Of a stretch of 64,000 nucleotides of DNA, positions 25,476 through 34,809 are shown piece by piece. The first letter of the stretch is position 1, and each line of letters starts with the position of its first letter. Under the pieces are notes generated by a model. The model was not told the origin of the DNA, searched no databases, and worked only from the letters and a program-made list of their open reading frames with translations. The DNA is from Thalassobellus citreus (lineage in GTDB: Bacteria > Bacteroidota > Bacteroidia > Flavobacteriales > Flavobacteriaceae): assembly GCF_044385915.1 (NCBI RefSeq), contig NZ_JBISCC010000109.1:3103-67102 (forward strand), read 5' to 3'. Position numbers and translations under genes: made by a program.

Positions 25476-27929
25476 TTAGATTTTGATGATTTTAATAATT
25501 CCATGTTCTCCCATTTTGTCTATTATCTTAACTAAGTACAAACCTGAATTTAAATGCCTAATATCAATGGTGTTTTTATTATAACTTGTGGAAATAAATT
25601 GCCCAAACATGTTATAAATATCTAATTTAAATACAGTTGATCTAGATTTAATATTGAAAATACCTTTAGTTGGATTTGGAAAAACATAAAAATTTAATAA
25701 TATATTTTCATTAGTTGATAGTGTAGATGTATTTTCATACCAAGCAATTTTTGAGTCATTTTTTGAAGCAGAAAGGACATCAATGTCTTGATCTCCATCA
25801 ATATCAGCGGCATAAACAAACCGTGCACCATTTGCATTTGTTGTAATAATTTGCTGTGGTCCAAACTCTCCTTTAGTATTCAAGTTTTCATACCATGCAA
25901 TTTTATTGTCATTTAAAGAGGCTGAAAGTATATCCATATCTCCATCACTATCTAAATCAATGGCGTAAACTTTAGGGGCTCCATCTACTTCTGATGTAAT
26001 TAATTGTGATGTGCCAAAATTTCCTTGTCCATTTGTGTTTTCGAACCATACAATTTTATAATCATAAGAAATAGAGGCAATTATGTCATTGTCGCCATCA
26101 CCATCTAAATCGCTAGCGTATATCGAATAAGCATCAAAACCGTCTGTAAAAACATTTTTCTGATTACTAAAATTTCCTAGCCCATCAATATTTTCATGCC
26201 ATGCTATTGTACCATTACCCGCAGAAGCAGAAATCACATCTACATCATTATCTCCATCTATATCTACAAGAAATATTGATATTACTTGAATTGCACTTGT
26301 AGTAATAATTTTTTGAGCACTGAAATTGCCTAAACCATCTGTGTTTTCATGCCATGCTATTTTACTATCTCCAAAAGATGCATAGATAACATCTAAATCA
26401 CCATCATTGTCTAAATCAGATGTGCAAACTGATTGAGGGGTATATACGTTTGTAGTAATTGTTTTTTTTGAGCTAAAATTGCCTAAACCATCTGTATTTT
26501 CATACCAAGCAATTTCATTAGTGTATATGGTAGCTGAAATCACATCCATATCACCATCTCCATCAATGTCGCTGACATTAATAGAACTTGGGCCATTAGC
26601 AGAAGAAGTTATAATTTTCTGTGTCCCAAAATTACCTAAACCATCTGTATTTTCATACCAAGCTATTTTATCATCAATTATGGAAGCTGAAACTACATCT
26701 AAATCTCCATCTCCATCAATATCATAGGATAAAACAGAACTGGGTTCATCAGCATTTTGTGTTAGAATCTGTTGAATAACAAAATCACCAAGTCCATTAG
26801 TGTTTTTAAACCAAGCTACTTTATCATCACTTGATGAAGCAGAAACTAAATCCATATCACCATCATTATCTATATCGGATGCAAATACTGAATTAGCACT
26901 GTCAAATGAAATAATTTGTTCAGTACCAAACCCACCAAGGCTATCAATATTTTCATACCAAGCTATTGCACCTCCCCATGAAGTGGCCGAAAGCAAATCA
27001 TTATCACCATCATTATCAATATCTACTGCAAAAATGGAAAGTGGTCTTTTAGTATTTGTCAATACAGTTTGTTGTATTTCAAAAAGTCCAAATCCATCAA
27101 TGTTTTTATACCAAATTATCTCATCATTAGAATTTATTGAATCAGAGGAAGATATTACATCCATATCACCATCTCCATCCAAATCACTAGCGATAACAGA
27201 ATTTGCACCTTTTGAATTAGTATTAATAGTTTTTTGAAGCCCGAAACTACCAAGCCCATTAGTGTTTTCATACCAAGCTATTTTATTGTCATTTGAGGAT
27301 GCAGAAAGCACATCCATATCACCATCACCATCTAAATCACTAGCGAAAACAGACTTTGCTCCATAAGCAGTTGAAATAATAATTTGTTGTGCTCCAAAAT
27401 TCCCCAAGCCATCAGTGTTTTCATACCAAGCTATTTTATTATCACCTAAAGTAGCAGAAAGTACATCCTTATCGCCGTCGCCGTCCAAATCACTAGCGAA
27501 AACAGAATTTACTGCATAAGCAGTTGAAGAAATGATTTGTTGTGCTCCAAAATCCCCCAAGCCATCAGTATTTTCATACCAAGCTATTTTATTATCACTT
27601 GAAGAAGCAGAAAGCACATCCATATCACCGTCTCCATCAAAGTCACTAGCAAATACAACCAAAGCTCCATTAGCAATTAAGGAAATAGTTTTTGGTAGAC
27701 TAAAACTACCAAGTCCATCAATATTCTCATACCAAGCTATTTTACTATCATTGAAAGATGCAGAAATCATATCCATATCTCCATCTCCATCTATGTCAGC
27801 AGCATAAACAGACATTGGAGCATCAGCAGCAAAGGAGTTATCTATTATGATATGATCTTGAAACCCAATTTGAGCAAATACTTTAAAGCTTAAAAAAAAA
27901 ATAAATAAATAAAAAAATCTTACTTTCAT
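25476..27929 (-). CDS. FG-GAP/VCBS repeat protein with T9SS type A tail
   Basis: Cell-surface or secreted protein of 817 aa with a signal sequence (MKVRFFYLFIFFLSFKVFAQ). I count 14 tandem repeats of about 53 residues with the pattern DLDGDGDMDVLSAS then NKIAWYENTDGLGNF, in the style of FG-GAP/VCBS beta-propeller blades. DxDxDGDxD motifs suggest calcium binding. The last ~75 residues (FPNPTKGIFNIKS, then LDIYNMFGQFIST) form a type IX secretion sorting domain. No catalytic domain is seen. The repeats are also highly similar in DNA, as noted separately. Likely adhesive or structural. It ends near the repeat-rich intergenic region. Confidence 0.93.
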   Translation of the reverse strand: MKVRFFYLFIFFLSFKVFAQIGFQDHIIIDNSFAADAPMSVYAADIDGDGDMDMISASFNDSKIAWYENIDGLGSFSLPKTISLIANGALVVFASDFDGDGDMDVLSASSSDNKIAWYENTDGLGDFGAQQIISSTAYAVNSVFASDLDGDGDKDVLSATLGDNKIAWYENTDGLGNFGAQQIIISTAYGAKSVFASDLDGDGDMDVLSASSNDNKIAWYENTNGLGSFGLQKTINTNSKGANSVIASDLDGDGDMDVISSSDSINSNDEIIWYKNIDGFGLFEIQQTVLTNTKRPLSIFAVDIDNDGDNDLLSATSWGGAIAWYENIDSLGGFGTEQIISFDSANSVFASDIDNDGDMDLVSASSSDDKVAWFKNTNGLGDFVIQQILTQNADEPSSVLSYDIDGDGDLDVVSASIIDDKIAWYENTDGLGNFGTQKIITSSANGPSSINVSDIDGDGDMDVISATIYTNEIAWYENTDGLGNFSSKKTITTNVYTPQSVCTSDLDNDGDLDVIYASFGDSKIAWHENTDGLGNFSAQKIITTSAIQVISIFLVDIDGDNDVDVISASAGNGTIAWHENIDGLGNFSNQKNVFTDGFDAYSIYASDLDGDGDNDIIASISYDYKIVWFENTNGQGNFGTSQLITSEVDGAPKVYAIDLDSDGDMDILSASLNDNKIAWYENLNTKGEFGPQQIITTNANGARFVYAADIDGDQDIDVLSASKNDSKIAWYENTSTLSTNENILLNFYVFPNPTKGIFNIKSRSTVFKLDIYNMFGQFISTSYNKNTIDIRHLNSGLYLVKIIDKMGEHGIIKIIKI
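25730..27830 (-). repeat. 14 tandem coding repeats in the FG-GAP gene
   Basis: Within the FG-GAP gene, near-identical stretches recur about every 160 bp; on the plus strand the string TTTTCATACCAAGC repeats many times. The pattern suggests recent unequal recombination or selection for repeat homogeneity. Confidence 0.7.
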
Positions 27930-28128
27930 TTTGATTTGTTATGATGTTCTACGTGGTTATATAATTGGTAATGAAGTTGATATGAAATCGTTTTAATGAT
28001 TTATATCATACGTTAAACGAAGTTAGCTATTTTTTCTGACAAAGTCAAGTGTGTTTGTAAATTGAGAAATTTAAAAGTAATTTTCAATTCAAATAAATCA
28101 AAACTGTATTTTTACAAAAACATTAAAA

Positions 28129-28908
28129 ATGAATTCCAGAGCAGAACAACTAAAGGCATTTGATAGATTGTTAACCATCATGGATGAGTTGCGCGAGCAA
28201 TGTCCGTGGGATAAAAAACAAACTATGGAAACCTTACGTCATTTAACCATAGAAGAAACTTATGAACTTGGTGATGCTATTTTAGATAAGGATTTAGAAG
28301 AGGTTAAAAAGGAATTAGGCGATGTGTTATTACACATTGTGTTCTATTCTAAAATAGGAAGTGAAACTAAGGATTTTGATATTGCCGATGTGTGCAATGG
28401 TATTTGCGAAAAGTTAATTCATAGACATCCACATATTTATAGCGATGTTAAGGTGGAAAATGAAGATGATGTAAAAAGAAATTGGGAAAATTTAAAATTA
28501 AAAGAAGGGAAGACAAGTGTTTTAGAAGGTGTGCCAAAAAGTTTGCCAGCCTTGGTGAAAGCCAATAGAATTCAAGAAAAAGTAGCAGGAGTAGGGTTTG
28601 ATTGGGAACAACCAGAACAGGTTTGGGAAAAAGTAGAAGAAGAACTAAATGAATTTAAAGTAGAAGTAGAAAAAGGCGATGATGATGCTATGGAAAGCGA
28701 ATTTGGCGATGTTTTATTTTCTATGGTAAACTATGCAAGATTTTTAAATATAAATCCAGAAAACGCATTAGAACGTACTAATAAAAAATTCTCAAAACGT
28801 TTCCAGTACCTAGAAGAAAAAGCAAAAGCCATGAACAAGCCATTAAAAGACATGACCCTCGCTCAAATGGACGTGTTTTGGGAAGAGGCAAAGCGATTAC
28901 CTAAATAG
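28129..28908 (+). CDS. mazG: Nucleoside triphosphate pyrophosphohydrolase
   Basis: MazG of 259 aa, hydrolysing NTPs to NMPs and pyrophosphate to limit abnormal nucleotides. Two tandem all-alpha NTP-pyrophosphatase domains are visible: CPWDKKQTMETLRHLTIEET with EETYEL and a KKELGDVLLHIVFYS motif, then a second block WEKVEEELNEF with ESEFGDVLFSMVNYARF. The EExxE and ExxD metal-binding motifs are intact. The final codons EEAKRLPK and the stop are the first unit of a five-copy tandem repeat, described separately. ATG at 28129. Confidence 0.95.
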   Translation: MNSRAEQLKAFDRLLTIMDELREQCPWDKKQTMETLRHLTIEETYELGDAILDKDLEEVKKELGDVLLHIVFYSKIGSETKDFDIADVCNGICEKLIHRHPHIYSDVKVENEDDVKRNWENLKLKEGKTSVLEGVPKSLPALVKANRIQEKVAGVGFDWEQPEQVWEKVEEELNEFKVEVEKGDDDAMESEFGDVLFSMVNYARFLNINPENALERTNKKFSKRFQYLEEKAKAMNKPLKDMTLAQMDVFWEEAKRLPK

Positions 28909-29213
28909 GGAATTAGAAAATCTGTGATTTTCAAATTTCAAAATAGAGAAGAAGCAAAGCGATTGCCTAAATAGGGAATTAGAAAATCTGTGATTTTCAA
29001 ATTTCAAAATAGAGAAGAAGCAAAGCGGTTGCCTAAATAGGGAATTGGAAAATCTGCGATTTTCAAATTTCAAAAATAGGGAAGAAGCAAAGCGATTGCC
29101 TAAATAGGGAATTGGAAAATCTGTGATTTTCAAATTTCAAAAATTGGGAAGAGGCAAAGCGATTGCCGAAATAAGGAATTGGAAAATCTGTGATTTTCAA
29201 ATTTTAAAAAGGG
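28882..29213 (+). repeat. Five tandem copies of the mazG 3' end
   Basis: Copies begin at about 28882, 28948, 29014, 29081 and 29148 (period 66-67 bp). Unit 1 is the last codons of mazG with its TAG stop. Each unit starts GAAGARGCAAAGCG, includes a stop-codon-bearing CTAAATAGGGAATT (in copy 5 altered), and an internal hairpin GAAAATC-TGT-GATTTTC (copy 3 has TGC). There is no good downstream gene function for the copies. Confidence 0.85.
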
Positions 29214-29320
29214 AGGGATTTAAAAGCTTTTAAACCTTAAAGAACAGATTTTTAACTGTTAACTTATTAATAAATTAAAATTAGTCTTATATTTATTTGA
29301 TTAATAGTTATTAAAATTCA
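29214..29320. other. Leader before the lectin-domain T9SS gene
   Basis: AT-rich 107 bp with no gene, following the tandem repeats. I see no convincing promoter box or terminator; the preceding hairpins in the tandem repeat may serve to end mazG transcription. Confidence 0.4.
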
Positions 29321-31834
29321 ATGTATAATAAATCTGAATTCACAATATTTTATATTGTGTTTTTTTTACTTATAAATAGTTTTTGTTGGTCTCAAAATAT
29401 AGCACCAACTTTAACAGCTACAGGAGATCAGCTATATTGTCCTAAAACTCAGATTAACATTGTAACCGATTTTAATATTGACGATCCTGATGATACAGAA
29501 ATAGCAGCGCTTTATGTACAAATTTCTACAGGTTATGTGCAAGGAGAAGATTCTTTATCGCTTGCAGGAGCACACCCAAACATAACAACTTCATGGAACA
29601 GTTCAGAAGGTAAATTAACTTTAACAGGTTTAGCATCTGCAACCGTTAGTTATGTAGATTTAATAGCTGCGGTAAAAAATGTAGTTTTCCAAAGCACTAG
29701 TAATAGTCCGAACAACAAAACATTTTCAATAACTATTGGTGATGCCAACTATTTACCTAAGACAGATCATTATTACGAATATGTATCAGATTACGGTATT
29801 ACATGGTCTGCGGCTAGAACTGCAGCAGAAAACAGAACTTATTTTGGTTTAAAGGGGTATTTAGTAACCATTACTTCTGCAGAAGAAGCTCAATTAACAG
29901 GAGAACAAGCAGCAGGAGCTGGTTGGATTGGAGGGACAGATGAGGAAACAGAAGGCGTGTGGAAATGGGTAACGGGCCCAGAGTCTGGTACTATTTTTTG
30001 GAATGGAAAAGTAACAGGTTCTACTCTTAATTATGCTAATTGGAATCACAATGAGCCAAATGATGCTAATGGAGGCGAAGATTATGCGCATATAACAGAC
30101 CCATCAATAGGAATTAAAGGTGCTTGGAATGATTTAAGAGTAGGAGGAGATCCTCCAGGGTTGTACCATCCTAAAGGATATATTGTTGAATATGGAGGAA
30201 TACCAGGAGACCCTGTTTTAAATATTTCAGCATTTACCAAAGTAACAGCTATTAATACTTCAATTGTTAGCACGAAATCAAATTCAATATGTGGTAGTGG
30301 TTCAATAACTATAGAAGCAACAGTTTCACAAGGCGATGTGTTATGGTTTGATTCACCTTCTGGAGGTACATCAATAGCTACTGGTTCGGTATATATAACA
30401 CCAACTTTAAATGCAACAACAACCTATTATGTTTCAGCATCATTTAATGGCTGTATAAATGATGAACGAATACCTGTGGTAGCATCCGTTTATCAAATAC
30501 CTGTGATACAGCCTTCAATTACTTTTAAAAATTGTGATGTAGATGGTAATCCAGATGGATATACTGATTTTAATTTGAATGAAGCAAATGATATTATAAC
30601 AAATAATAGTTCGGCAGGATTAGATATATCATACTATACAGATTTTAATGAAGCATATAATGGAACTTCAAATACTATTGATACTTCAATACCTTTTAAT
30701 AATGTAACTTCAAACATAATTTTTGCTCGTGTTGAAAATAATGATGGTTGTTATGCTATTTCAGAAGTTACATTGGAAGTTTCTACAACATCTTTACCTT
30801 CTAATTTTTCTGAAATATTGTCTTATTGTGATGAAGATAATGATATTGATGGATTTTATGAGTTCGATTTAACAGAAGCTACTCAAACATTTCTTGATAA
30901 ACTTCCTTTAGGAGAAAATTTAAGCATTCATTATTTTGAAAACTTAAATGATGCACAATTAGAACAAAATGAAATATTAGGTGTTTATGAAAACAAAGAT
31001 GCTTTTTTACAAACACTATATGTGCGTGTTGAAAGTGATGATAATGGAGATTGTTTTGGAATTGGGGCTCATTTACAATTAGCAGTACATCCAAAACCAG
31101 AATTTGAGGTAGGACAATCAAAAGTGCTTTGTTCTGATGGAGATGACGTTACATTGTTTACATCTAATCCTAATTATACTTATGAGTGGAAGGATAGTGC
31201 AGGAGTGGTTGTTGGCAATTTACCAGAATTAACAATAGATTCAGGTGGTTCTTATGAGGTTGTTGCAACTTCAAATTTTAGTTGTAAATCGTTTCCTATT
31301 GTATATAATGTTGAAGAATCGAGTATAGCTAGAATTGAAAGTAATGATATAGAAATTATTGAATTAACAGATAATAATAGTATTAAAATTAATAATAAAA
31401 ACAATAATTTAGGTATAGGTGATTATGAATTTGCTTTAGATAATATTGGTGGGCCTTATCAAGATGAATCTTTTTTTGAAAACGTATTAGCAGGATCTCA
31501 CATTGTTTATATACAGGATAAAAATGGCTGTGGTATAGAATATATAGAAGTTTTTATTTTAGGATTCCCTAAATTTTTCACTCCTAATAATGATGGTGTT
31601 AACGATACTTGGCAAATTAAGGGGTTAGGAACAGACTATACAAATGCTTCAAAAGTTAAAATCTACAATCGTTATGGTAAATTAATTAAGCAATTAACGT
31701 CTAAAAACGGTGCTTGGGATGGTACTTTTAATGGCCAATTATTACCAGATTCAGATTATTGGTTTTTGGCAGAATTAGTTGAGTTAACAGGAGAAATTAG
31801 AATATATCGAGGGCATTTTAGTTTGGTTAGATAG
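29321..31834 (+). CDS. C-type lectin domain protein with gliding-motility (T9SS type B) tail
   Basis: Exported surface protein of 837 aa with signal sequence (ends near CWSQ). Residues about 145-290 are a C-type-lectin-like domain: WSAARTAAEN, GYLVTITSAEEAQL, GGTDEETEGVWKW and NWNHNEPNDANGGEDYAHI. The WNHNEPND block is the usual calcium/sugar loop. A CHU_C-associated Ig-like domain follows (WFDSPSGGTSIATGS). The last ~85 residues (FPKFFTPNNDGVNDTWQIK, RYGKLIKQL, DSDYWFLAEL) are a gliding-motility C-terminal domain, a T9SS type B sorting signal. Probably binds polysaccharide at the cell surface. A perfect 20 bp terminator follows. Confidence 0.93.
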   Translation: MYNKSEFTIFYIVFFLLINSFCWSQNIAPTLTATGDQLYCPKTQINIVTDFNIDDPDDTEIAALYVQISTGYVQGEDSLSLAGAHPNITTSWNSSEGKLTLTGLASATVSYVDLIAAVKNVVFQSTSNSPNNKTFSITIGDANYLPKTDHYYEYVSDYGITWSAARTAAENRTYFGLKGYLVTITSAEEAQLTGEQAAGAGWIGGTDEETEGVWKWVTGPESGTIFWNGKVTGSTLNYANWNHNEPNDANGGEDYAHITDPSIGIKGAWNDLRVGGDPPGLYHPKGYIVEYGGIPGDPVLNISAFTKVTAINTSIVSTKSNSICGSGSITIEATVSQGDVLWFDSPSGGTSIATGSVYITPTLNATTTYYVSASFNGCINDERIPVVASVYQIPVIQPSITFKNCDVDGNPDGYTDFNLNEANDIITNNSSAGLDISYYTDFNEAYNGTSNTIDTSIPFNNVTSNIIFARVENNDGCYAISEVTLEVSTTSLPSNFSEILSYCDEDNDIDGFYEFDLTEATQTFLDKLPLGENLSIHYFENLNDAQLEQNEILGVYENKDAFLQTLYVRVESDDNGDCFGIGAHLQLAVHPKPEFEVGQSKVLCSDGDDVTLFTSNPNYTYEWKDSAGVVVGNLPELTIDSGGSYEVVATSNFSCKSFPIVYNVEESSIARIESNDIEIIELTDNNSIKINNKNNNLGIGDYEFALDNIGGPYQDESFFENVLAGSHIVYIQDKNGCGIEYIEVFILGFPKFFTPNNDGVNDTWQIKGLGTDYTNASKVKIYNRYGKLIKQLTSKNGAWDGTFNGQLLPDSDYWFLAELVELTGEIRIYRGHFSLVR

Positions 31835-31843
31835 AATGTATTA

Positions 31844-31889
31844 AAAACAAAAATAGCTTGGTAATTTTATACCAAGCTATTTTTGTTTT
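31844..31889. terminator. Perfect 20-bp bidirectional terminator
   Basis: The 20 bp arms AAAACAAAAATAGCTTGGTA (31844-31863) and its exact complement (31870-31889) flank a 6 nt loop, with T-rich ends on both strands. It serves the convergent lectin-domain and DUF349 genes. Confidence 0.85.
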
Positions 31890-31903
31890 TATATTAAAGA
31901 ATA

Positions 31904-33964
31904 TTAATAAAGTTCTTTAATCTTTTTTAGTTTGCTCTTCCATAGTTCTAAAGATTCTTTATGAATTTTTATGTTACTATGTACTTCTTTTACAAGCGGA
32001 TTATCATCTTTAACATTAGTAAAAAACTGTAAGTTGTTTTCTAATTGATTTATTTGACCTTTTACTTCATCTATCTTTTTACGAATAAAAGAGCGTTCAT
32101 TATCTAAATCTCTATTATCTTCAGAAGTGTTCATGCTGTCAAGTTTGTTTTCAAACTTAATCATTTCAACTTCATTTTTTTCCATTTTTAAATTAGACAA
32201 TAAACCGTCTATAGTCTTCTGGAATTTACCTTCAATATAACGTTTGTCATTAGGTACTCTTCCTAATGCTTTCCAATTATTAATCTGTTCTTTTATAGCT
32301 TCAATATCTTTGTCTTTATCTCCAGAAGGTTTCAGCTCTTTAATAGTATCAAGAAGTACAGATTTTTTATTAAACATCTCTAAATCTTCTTTGTTTGCTT
32401 CATTTCTTTTGGCATGAAGTTTATCAAAATAAGAATTACAAGCACCTTTAAATTGTTTCCATATTTTGTCGCTATCTTTACGAGGTACATGACCAATTTT
32501 TTTCCAATCGCTTTGTATTTTTTTCATTAAAGCAGTGGTTACTTCAAAGTCTTCACTGTCTTTATTGTCTTCAGCTATTTTTATAAGTTCTAGTTTTTTC
32601 TGAAGATTGGTGTATTGGTCTTTTTTAAGTCCTTTATAAAAACTGTTTTTTTGTCTATTAAAAACTCTAACAGCATCTTTAAACTTAGCCCAAGTAGCTT
32701 CGTTTACTTTTATAGGAACTTTACCAGCATTAAAAAACTGATTTCTAAGCGCTTCAATAGCTTTTATTTTATTTTGCCAGCCACCGTGAGAATTGGTTTC
32801 TTGAGCATTTAAAGCATCAATATTTGCTATTATTTCAAGTTTGTGCTCTAGATTTTTTTCGTAAACTTTGTCAATTTCTTGATAATAAACTTGACGTTTA
32901 TCATTAATTATTTTAGTAGCAGCTTTAAAACGATCCCATATTTTTTCTCTATGCTCTCTTCCAACAGGTCCAAGTTCTTCTTTCCACATTTTATGAAGTT
33001 CTTGTAGCTCTCTAAACGCGCGCATAACATTATCGTCTTGTGCTAACTCTTCAGCACGTTCAATAATTTTAGTCTTTTTCTCTAAGTTATGTTTAAAATC
33101 TAAATCGCGTAAGTCTCTATTTAAATGTAAAAAGTCGTAAAACATTTCTACATGGTGGTGGTAACTATTCCATGCATTATTGTATTTGTCTCTAGGAATA
33201 GGCCCTGTATTTCTCCAACGTTCTTGTAATTCTTTAAAGTGCTTATAAGTAGTGTTTATATTCTCTTCAAGGTTTAAAAGCCCTTTTAATTCTTCTATAA
33301 TTTGAAGTTTATCGGCTAAATTTTGCTTTAGATTTTTTTCTAAACTTTTATAATGGTCGTTTAGTTTTGTTCTATAATCTTTATAAGCTTCTTTAAATCT
33401 TTTTTGAATGGGTGACGAGTAGAAAAAGTCAATTTCATTACCACCTTCATTTAAAAATTCTTCTTTTTTCTCATCAAGTAACGCTTGGAATTTTGTTTTA
33501 AATTCGTTGTTAATACCATCTACATGAGATTTTATAGCTTGAATTTTTTCGTTTTTAAGCAGTTTTTCTAACTCGATGGCTAGGGCTTCTAACGACATGT
33601 TATCATACTCTTTTACTTCAATAGTATGTCGTTCTTTATTGCCTTCATCTTCTGCATCTTCTGCATTAGATTCTTCAATTTCATTAATAACTTTTTCATC
33701 GTCAGAATCTGATGGCGTTACATTAGAAGCAACTTCAACACAAGGTTCTGTTTCTTCTTTTGTAGGCTCTATAGATTCTTGATGATTATCTGCTACAGCA
33801 TCTTCATTAACAATGGTTGTTTCTTCAACTTCAGGATTTTCTTCTTGAGTTTTTTCTGTTTCAATTGAAGAGTTGTCAACTAAGTTATCATTGTTTAACT
33901 TGTTTGTATTGTTTTCTGTTTCTTCTACTCCTTCTGCTTTTTGCAGTTTATTACTATCAGACAT
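31904..33964 (-). CDS. DUF349 repeat protein
   Basis: Cytosolic protein of 686 aa. The first ~125 residues are acidic and low-complexity (rich in E, D, N, T), likely disordered. The rest is helical with five DUF349 units spaced 65-75 aa, each with a W at a conserved position; examples are WRNTGPIPRDKYNNAWNSY, WKEELGPVGREHREKIWDRF and WKKIGHVPRKDSDKIWKQF. DUF349 is a repeat domain of unknown biochemistry, found in flavobacteria in a highly expressed protein. A good promoter lies upstream. No catalytic residue can be proposed. Confidence 0.88.
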   Translation of the reverse strand: MSDSNKLQKAEGVEETENNTNKLNNDNLVDNSSIETEKTQEENPEVEETTIVNEDAVADNHQESIEPTKEETEPCVEVASNVTPSDSDDEKVINEIEESNAEDAEDEGNKERHTIEVKEYDNMSLEALAIELEKLLKNEKIQAIKSHVDGINNEFKTKFQALLDEKKEEFLNEGGNEIDFFYSSPIQKRFKEAYKDYRTKLNDHYKSLEKNLKQNLADKLQIIEELKGLLNLEENINTTYKHFKELQERWRNTGPIPRDKYNNAWNSYHHHVEMFYDFLHLNRDLRDLDFKHNLEKKTKIIERAEELAQDDNVMRAFRELQELHKMWKEELGPVGREHREKIWDRFKAATKIINDKRQVYYQEIDKVYEKNLEHKLEIIANIDALNAQETNSHGGWQNKIKAIEALRNQFFNAGKVPIKVNEATWAKFKDAVRVFNRQKNSFYKGLKKDQYTNLQKKLELIKIAEDNKDSEDFEVTTALMKKIQSDWKKIGHVPRKDSDKIWKQFKGACNSYFDKLHAKRNEANKEDLEMFNKKSVLLDTIKELKPSGDKDKDIEAIKEQINNWKALGRVPNDKRYIEGKFQKTIDGLLSNLKMEKNEVEMIKFENKLDSMNTSEDNRDLDNERSFIRKKIDEVKGQINQLENNLQFFTNVKDDNPLVKEVHSNIKIHKESLELWKSKLKKIKELY

Positions 33965-34002
33965 TTTTAAAAATGTTTAGGTTCATCAAATTACTTTCGC
34001 AT

Positions 34003-34032
34003 TAAAGATACTAACAAGTATACTATTTACAA
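34003..34032 (-). promoter_or_regulatory. Promoter of the DUF349 gene
   Basis: On the minus strand TTTTG (ending with TTG at 34032-34030), a 19 nt spacer and TATCTTTA (34010-34003) fit the flavobacterial promoter form, with A in the final position instead of G. The box lies 38 nt before the ATG. Confidence 0.5.
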
Positions 34033-34056
34033 AAGAGAAGGAGGCTTTTAATAAAA

Positions 34057-34075
34057 TAAAAAAGAGTTTTACTCT
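34057..34075 (-). terminator. Possible terminator overlapping the aroE stop
   Basis: AGAGT-AAA-ACTCT on the minus strand followed by TTTTTT. The TAA stop of aroE lies within the hairpin. The stem is only 5 bp, so this is a weak call. Confidence 0.35.
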
Positions 34076-34809
34076 AAGTTCCAAATAGACCAAGCTTTTT
34101 CAGCTTGTAATTTTAGCATATTTAATCCGTTTTCTATTACAGCACCTTGTTCTCTTCCATGCTTTAGAAATGTAGTTTCTTCTGGATTATAAATTAAATC
34201 GAATAAAATGTGATGACTTGTAATACCGTTATATGGAATGTCTGGGCAATTGTCAATATTAGGAAAGGTACCCAAAGGCGTACAGTTTATTATTATTTGG
34301 TGTTCTTTAATAACAGTTTCTGTTAGGGTTTCATAGGTATAGCTAATACTTTCAGATTGTTTTCTTGAAACATATTTGTAATCTATTTTTAGTTTTTTTA
34401 AACTATAGGCGACAGCTTTACTAGCGCCACCTGTACCTAGTATTAAAGCTTTTTTATGATGTGGTTTTAACAATGGTTCAAGAGATTTTGAAAATCCATA
34501 GCAATCTGTATTATAACCAACTAATTTTCCTTTTTTTGTGATTTTTATGGTGTTAACGGCTCCAATAGCTTTAGCTTTTTTGTTTACCTTATCTAGAAAC
34601 AGCATGACATCTTGTTTATAAGGAATGGTAACGTTTAGGCCTTTTAGGTTTGCTGTGTTTTTTACAATTGACGGAAATAAATCAATAGATTCAATATCAA
34701 AATTTTCATAAGTGGTGTTTTCAATATTTTCATCTTCAAATTTCTGTTTAAAATATGATCTTGAAAATGAGTATGATATATTTTTTCCTAAAAGTCCTAA
34801 TTTGTTCAT
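34069..34809 (-). CDS. aroE: Shikimate dehydrogenase
   Basis: NADP-dependent reduction of 3-dehydroshikimate in aromatic amino acid synthesis. At 246 aa it is slightly shorter than most AroE proteins (about 270). The shikimate-binding region is LLGKNISYSFSRSYF, then GLNVTIPYKQDVMLF with the catalytic lysine and the NTIK block AIGAVNTIKI. The Rossmann loop is LILGTGGASKAVAYSL and a late motif is GLNMLKLQAEKAW. It overlaps the DUF368 gene upstream by 4 bp, so it is the third gene of that operon. This is an unusual partner for lipid-carrier transport. Confidence 0.95.
   Translation of the reverse strand: MNKLGLLGKNISYSFSRSYFKQKFEDENIENTTYENFDIESIDLFPSIVKNTANLKGLNVTIPYKQDVMLFLDKVNKKAKAIGAVNTIKITKKGKLVGYNTDCYGFSKSLEPLLKPHHKKALILGTGGASKAVAYSLKKLKIDYKYVSRKQSESISYTYETLTETVIKEHQIIINCTPLGTFPNIDNCPDIPYNGITSHHILFDLIYNPEETTFLKHGREQGAVIENGLNMLKLQAEKAWSIWNLE

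Noticed and set aside
26479..27807. Several plus-strand frames inside the FG-GAP gene
   Set aside because: They reflect the repeat structure of the real minus-strand gene (repeating KPSVFSYQAI); no independent start or homology.
28897..29133. Minus-strand 78-aa frame with a repeated peptide
   Set aside because: It is a by-product of the mazG 3'-end tandem repeat; its peptide repeat (NSLFRQ, FFSILKFENHRF) follows the DNA repeat and no start context or homology supports a gene.
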